From an uncultured Alistipes sp. (GTDB lineage: Bacteria; Bacteroidota; Bacteroidia; Bacteroidales; Rikenellaceae): 64,000 bases of DNA. The notes beneath the pieces were generated by a model. The model made no database searches. It was not told the DNA's origin and was given only the letters and a program-made list of their open reading frames with translations. The stretch is from assembly GCA_905213895.1 (NCBI GenBank), contig CAJMKE010000009.1, positions 53,184-117,183 of the forward strand, given 5' to 3'. A program made the position numbers and the translations under genes. Below are positions 60,532 to 64,000 of this stretch, piece after piece (position 1 is the first letter of the stretch; the number at the start of each line of letters is the position of its first letter).

Positions 60532-60582
60532 GACCCTAACGACCTTAAAGACTTTAAGGACTTTAAGGTCGTTAAGGTCCTT
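60532..60582. repeat. Nonamer array upstream of mqnD
   Basis: Five 9-bp units, ending 14 nt before the mqnD start codon. Confidence 0.85.
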
Positions 60583-60596
60583 TTTCCGAAGAAGCC

Positions 60597-61382
60597 ATGA
60601 ATTTTACCCTCCGCATCTCGCCCTGCCCGAACGACACGTTCGCGTTCGATGCCATAATCAACCGCCGCATCGACTGCGACGGCATGTCGTTCGAGGTCGA
60701 ATACCGCGACATCGAGGAGTTGAACCTCGGCGTGCTGCGCGGCGACCCCGACATATCCAAAATCAGTTATTCGGTCTATCCGCGAATCGCCGACCGTTAC
60801 GAGATTCTCGACAGCGGCTCGGCTCTCGGTCGCGGCAACGGACAGTTGCTCGTGCGCCGCGAGGGCGACTGCTCGCCAATACGGCGTGTCGCTTCCCCGG
60901 GGCTGAATACGACTGCCAATGCGCTGCTGATGCGCTATTTCCCGCAGGTCGGGGAGGTCGTACCGATGCTCTTTTCGGAGATTGCCGCCGCCGTCGAACG
61001 CGGCGAGGTCGATGCGGGAGTGCTGATTCACGAGGGACGCTTCGTCTACGGCAGACGCCGCCTCGTGCTGGTCGCCGACCTCGGCAAACTGTGGGAGCGC
61101 GAAACGTCGCTGCCGCTGCCGCTGGGAGCGATAGTGATACGCCGCGACCTGCCCGAGGAGACGAAGCGGCGGTTCGAGGGTCTGCTCGCCGAGAGCGTCC
61201 GTTATGCGATGCGTAATCCGTCGGTGTCGCGCGAGTTCGTCCGCAGCCATGCGCAGGAGTTGGACGACGAGGTGATAGACAAGCATATCGGACTGTTCGT
61301 GAACGACTATACCGTTTCGCTCGGCGACGAAGGTCGGCAGGCGGTCGAGCGGCTGACGGGGTGCAGGGTCAGAGGAAACTAA
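60597..61382 (+). CDS. mqnD: 1,4-dihydroxy-6-naphthoate synthase
   Basis: 261 aa, periplasmic-binding-protein-like fold (Pfam VitK2_biosynth). Last recognised ring-forming step of the futalosine menaquinone pathway. LRISPCPNDTFAFDAIINRR (20) is the family start; DISKISYSVYP, VASPGLNTTANALLMRYFP (19) and GVLIHEGRFVY are conserved. Separated from mqnB by a small gene and a nonamer array. mqnA, C and E are not in the window. Confidence 0.95.
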   Translation: MNFTLRISPCPNDTFAFDAIINRRIDCDGMSFEVEYRDIEELNLGVLRGDPDISKISYSVYPRIADRYEILDSGSALGRGNGQLLVRREGDCSPIRRVASPGLNTTANALLMRYFPQVGEVVPMLFSEIAAAVERGEVDAGVLIHEGRFVYGRRRLVLVADLGKLWERETSLPLPLGAIVIRRDLPEETKRRFEGLLAESVRYAMRNPSVSREFVRSHAQELDDEVIDKHIGLFVNDYTVSLGDEGRQAVERLTGCRVRGN

Positions 61383-61384
61383 AA

Positions 61385-61394
61385 AACGACCTTA
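61385..61394. repeat. Nonamer, single unit flanking core copy 4 (left)
   Basis: One unit directly abutting the core, next to the mqnD stop. Confidence 0.6.
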
Positions 61395-61471
61395 ATCCCG
61401 CATATGCGGGATTTTCCTCCTTCGCGCCTCGGCAGTCCGAGTAAACTCGACTGCTCTCGGCTTGGCGTCGG
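61395..61471 (-). repeat. 77-nt structured core, copy 4 (inverted)
   Basis: Reverse orientation relative to copies 1-3. Hairpin I uses CGAGT/ACTCG where copies 1 and 2 use CGAAC/GTTCG, and hairpin II uses CCCGCA/TGCGGG where they use CCCGCG/CGCGGG: compensatory pairs in both stems. The linker GAAGGAGGAAAA is kept. Confidence 0.85.
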
Positions 61472-61486
61472 TTAAGGTCCTTAATT
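61472..61486. repeat. Nonamer array flanking core copy 4 (right)
   Basis: One to two units directly after the core. Confidence 0.65.
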
Positions 61487-61534
61487 GGACAAATCTTTCG
61501 CTTATCGGCACTGTTTTCCTAAATAATTCGCATT

Positions 61535-61561
61535 AAATCGCACTTATGGTGCGATTTTTTC
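61535..61561 (+). terminator. Terminator after mqnD
   Basis: Perfect 9-bp stem AAATCGCAC/GTGCGATTT with a 5-nt loop and a T-run to 61561. Separates the mqn genes from fusA2. Confidence 0.85.
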
Positions 61562-61570
61562 GTTATGCTA

Positions 61571-61600
61571 TTGTTGATTGGAAAATTTTTCGTAAATTTA
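61571..61600 (+). promoter_or_regulatory. fusA2: Probable promoter of fusA2
   Basis: TTG at 61571-61573, 19-nt spacer, TAAATTTA at 61593-61600 (7 of 8 to TAnnTTTG). The leader would be about 135 nt. In Bacteroides thetaiotaomicron the EF-G2 gene is driven by the Cur regulator under carbon limitation; no operator could be assigned here. Confidence 0.5.
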
Positions 61601-61741
61601 TAGAACGAAATCGCAAACACGAAAAAACGAGCATTGAACAAAACCTTTCTGTCGGGCAGTGCGTGCAGCGTCGAATCCGTTCGGGGCTGTGCGGGGGCGA
61701 CGGAAGGAATATGGAATAAAACCTTAAAACTATAACTGGCT

Positions 61742-63895
61742 ATGAAAAACTATTCATCGAAAGAGATTAAGAACATCGTTCTTGTCGGTGCGCCCGGTTC
61801 GGGCAAGACGACCCTCGCCGAGGCGATGGCGTTCGAAGGCAAAGTCATCGACCGCCGCGGCAGCATCGAGAACAACAACACCCTGTCGGACAACACCGAC
61901 ATCGAACACGAATACAAGCGCTCGATTTACTCGACCATACTCTTTACGGAGTTCATGAACCGTAAACTCAACATAATCGACTGCCCGGGTTCGGACGACT
62001 TCTGCGGCAACCTCTTCTCCGCATTCAAGGTCGGCGACGTCGGCGTGATGCTGGTGAACGCCCAGACCGGCTGGGAGGTCGGCAACGAGATTCAGGCTCG
62101 CTACGCACGCATTCTGAACAAGCCTCTGATTGCCGTAATCAACCAACTCGACGCCGACAAGGCGAACTACGAGGCGGCGTTGGAGTCCATAAAGGCGGAT
62201 TCGGTCGTGAAACCTGTCGTGGTGCAGTATCCGGTGAATCAGGGCGCGGGATTCGACTCGTTCGTCGACGTGCTGATGATGAAGATGTACCGTTTCAAGG
62301 ACGAGAACGGTACCCGTGAGGAACTCGAAATCCCAGCCGAGGAGACGGAGCGCGCGAAAGCCCTCAATCAGGAACTCGTCGAGTCGGCTGCCGAGTACGA
62401 CGACGCGCTGATGGAGATGTACTTCGACAAGGGTACGCTGACGCAGGACGACATCCGTTCGGGTCTGAAAATCGGCGTTGCGAAACGCAAGGTGATGCCC
62501 GTATTCTGCACCAGCGGCAAGCGCGACATCGGTACGAAGCGTCTGATGGAGTTCATAATCAACGTCGCTCCGGGTCCTACCGTCGCTCCGGCGTTCCCTG
62601 CGACCGACGGTTCGCTTATCGAAGCCGACTCGGATGCTCCGGCAGTGCTGTTCGTGTTCAAGAGCCAATTGGAAGGACATATCGGCGAAATAAACTACTT
62701 CCGCGTGATTCGCGGCAAGGTCGCCGAGGGAATGGAACTCGTCAATTCGCGCACGGGCAACAAGGAGAAGATTTCGCAGTTGTTCGCCGTGGCGGGCAAG
62801 AACCGCATCAAGGTAACCGAACTGTCGGCGGGCGACATCGGCTGTACGGTGAAACTCAAAGGTACGCGTACCAACGACACTCTGTCGGCTGTCGCCGCTC
62901 CGGTCGAAATCGAACCGATTGTATTCCCTGAACCACGCTACCGTGCCGCCGTGCGCGCCAAGGTGCAGGGCGACGACGAGAAACTGGGCAAGATTCTGAA
63001 CGATGCCAAGTTCGAAGACCCGACAGTGCTGGTGGAGTACTCGAAGGAGTTGAAACAGACCATCATTCAGGGTCAGGGCGAACACCACCTCAATATTCTG
63101 CGCAACCGTATCGCGGCTGAAAACAAGATTGAGATGGAGTTCTTCGCACCGAAGATTCCGTACCGCGAGACCATCACCAAGGTCGCTCAGGCTGACTACC
63201 GCCACAAGAAGCAGTCGGGCGGCGCAGGTCAGTTCGGCGAGGTACACATGGTTATCGAACCGTACTACGAGGGTATTCCGGAGCCGAGCAAATACAAGGT
63301 GAACGGCAAGGATATAACCGTGAATATCAAGGGCAAGGAGGAGTACGACCTCGAATGGGGCGGCAAACTCCAATACTACAACTCGATTGTCGGCGGTGCT
63401 ATCGACGCCCGTTTCATGCCTGCGATTCTGAAAGGCGTGATGGAGAAGATGGACGAGGGTCCGCTCACGGGTTCGTATGCCCGCGACATCCGCGTCGTGA
63501 TTTACGACGGCAAGATGCATCCGGTGGATTCCAACGAAATCTCGTTCAAACTCGCCGCCCGCAACGCGTTCAAGGAGGCGTTCCGCAATGCCGGACCGAA
63601 GATTATGGAGCCTATCTATGCCGTCGAGGTGCTTACGCCGACCGAGTATATGGGAGCCGTGATGAGCGACTTGCAGAACCGCCGCGCGATGATTATGGGC
63701 ATGGAGTCCGACAAGGGATTCGACCGTCTGAACGCCCGCGTGCCGCTCGCCGAGTTGTACCGTTACTCGACGACGCTTTCGTCGCTCACCTCGGGTGCCG
63801 CGACCTACACGATGCGCTTCGACTCCTACGAGCAGGTGCCGTCGGATGTTCAGGACAAACTGTTGAAGGCTTACACCGATACCGACGAGGAGTAG
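61742..63895 (+). CDS. fusA2: EF-G2-type elongation factor, GTPase motifs degenerate
   Basis: 717 aa with full EF-G domain order, distinct from canonical fusA at 21448-23559. P-loop GAPGSGKTT (16-24) is kept, but the switch I RGITI element is lost (KRSIYST), switch II is DCPGSDDF with the catalytic His replaced by S84, and the NKMD motif is NQLD (134-137). In Bacteroides thetaiotaomicron a paralogue of this kind (EF-G2) translocates slowly without GTP hydrolysis and is induced in carbon starvation. Domain IV tip (SGGAGQFGEVHMVIEPY in part) and domain V are preserved, so ribosome binding is likely. Separate gene with its own promoter. Confidence 0.93.
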   Translation: MKNYSSKEIKNIVLVGAPGSGKTTLAEAMAFEGKVIDRRGSIENNNTLSDNTDIEHEYKRSIYSTILFTEFMNRKLNIIDCPGSDDFCGNLFSAFKVGDVGVMLVNAQTGWEVGNEIQARYARILNKPLIAVINQLDADKANYEAALESIKADSVVKPVVVQYPVNQGAGFDSFVDVLMMKMYRFKDENGTREELEIPAEETERAKALNQELVESAAEYDDALMEMYFDKGTLTQDDIRSGLKIGVAKRKVMPVFCTSGKRDIGTKRLMEFIINVAPGPTVAPAFPATDGSLIEADSDAPAVLFVFKSQLEGHIGEINYFRVIRGKVAEGMELVNSRTGNKEKISQLFAVAGKNRIKVTELSAGDIGCTVKLKGTRTNDTLSAVAAPVEIEPIVFPEPRYRAAVRAKVQGDDEKLGKILNDAKFEDPTVLVEYSKELKQTIIQGQGEHHLNILRNRIAAENKIEMEFFAPKIPYRETITKVAQADYRHKKQSGGAGQFGEVHMVIEPYYEGIPEPSKYKVNGKDITVNIKGKEEYDLEWGGKLQYYNSIVGGAIDARFMPAILKGVMEKMDEGPLTGSYARDIRVVIYDGKMHPVDSNEISFKLAARNAFKEAFRNAGPKIMEPIYAVEVLTPTEYMGAVMSDLQNRRAMIMGMESDKGFDRLNARVPLAELYRYSTTLSSLTSGAATYTMRFDSYEQVPSDVQDKLLKAYTDTDEE

Positions 63896-64000
63896 CGGGT
63901 AATCGCTTTATATTAAGTATCGGCGGCCCCGCCATGGGTGGACCAGACTTTTTTGCCGACCGCCAGCGCCCAGGGGATAAATTCGGGATAAATAAAAATA
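63896..64000. other. Window end after fusA2
   Basis: 105 bp with no gene or clear terminator. Contains a GGCGGCCCCGCC-like GC patch. Confidence 0.4.

Larger units (their letters stand above)
61383..61741. other. Spacer before fusA2
   Basis: 359 bp: core copy 4 with flanking nonamers (61385-61486), a plus-strand terminator (61535-61561), a promoter-like pair (61571-61600) and about 140 bp of leader with no further recognised signal. Confidence 0.6.

Overview
The window is a GC-rich (about 57-60% by eye) chromosomal segment of a Bacteroidales bacterium, most likely an Alistipes-like member of the Rikenellaceae. The support is: Bacteroidota-type promoters (TTTG, 19 nt, TAnnTTTG) ahead of several genes, few Shine-Dalgarno sites, Bacteroidota-restricted families (YfhO-like membrane protein, DUF3098 partner of FtsX, DUF4924, a SusC-plug-like secreted protein, FHS sugar transporters), ribosomal proteins with Ala/Lys tails, and a nearly GTPase-less second EF-G as known from Bacteroides. 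The genus is an inference; no 16S is present.

Layout. 1-1133: 3' part of prfC. 1222-3774 (minus): phosphate-ester antiporter and HAD phosphatase pair. 4109-5334 (minus): nucleotidyltransferase-HEPN fusion behind a strong promoter and a long, highly structured leader. 5741-24496 (minus): one uninterrupted str-S10-spc-alpha block, rpsL to rplQ, including fusA, secY, map, infA, rpmJ and rpoA, broken only by a 629-bp spacer between rpsN and rpsH and a 138-bp hairpin spacer between rpsJ and rplC. 25378-36193 (plus): leuS, two tandem secreted esterases, prfA (with an odd T16 tract), a plug/TonB-like secreted protein, xseA-xseB, a methyltransferase and a long RSH (p)ppGpp enzyme whose hydrolase residues are lost. 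36422-39929: tandem secreted calcineurin-like phosphoesterases. 40162-46945: ribulokinase, an MFS importer, tandem FAD oxidoreductases and a secreted EEP-family hydrolase. 47157-49464 (minus): FHS sugar transporter and polyprenyl synthase. 49685-53295 (plus): YfhO-like protein, ftsX, DUF3098. 53524-55872 (minus): ferritin-like DUF892 protein, rpmH, DUF4924, LEA-like and GlsB-like stress proteins. 56050-61382 (plus): polyprenyl synthase, U32 protein, Xaa-Pro aminopeptidase and two futalosine-pathway genes (mqnB, mqnD), so menaquinone is probably made by the futalosine route with prenyl tails supplied by the neighbouring synthases. 61742-63895: fusA2.

The most striking non-coding signal is a two-part repeat system in the spacers. 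Eighteen spacer sites carry arrays of a 9-bp unit (roughly GWCNYTAAR, TAA every 9 bp). Four of these sites also hold an exactly 77-nt core made of a hairpin, an AAGGAGG linker and a second GC hairpin. The two hairpins vary between copies by compensating base changes, which suggests selection on structure. Two copies of an unrelated GTCATnCTGAGCG inverted repeat and a probable regulatory leader RNA at 5118-5334 add to the non-coding content. No tRNA, rRNA, CRISPR array, insertion sequence or prophage was seen.
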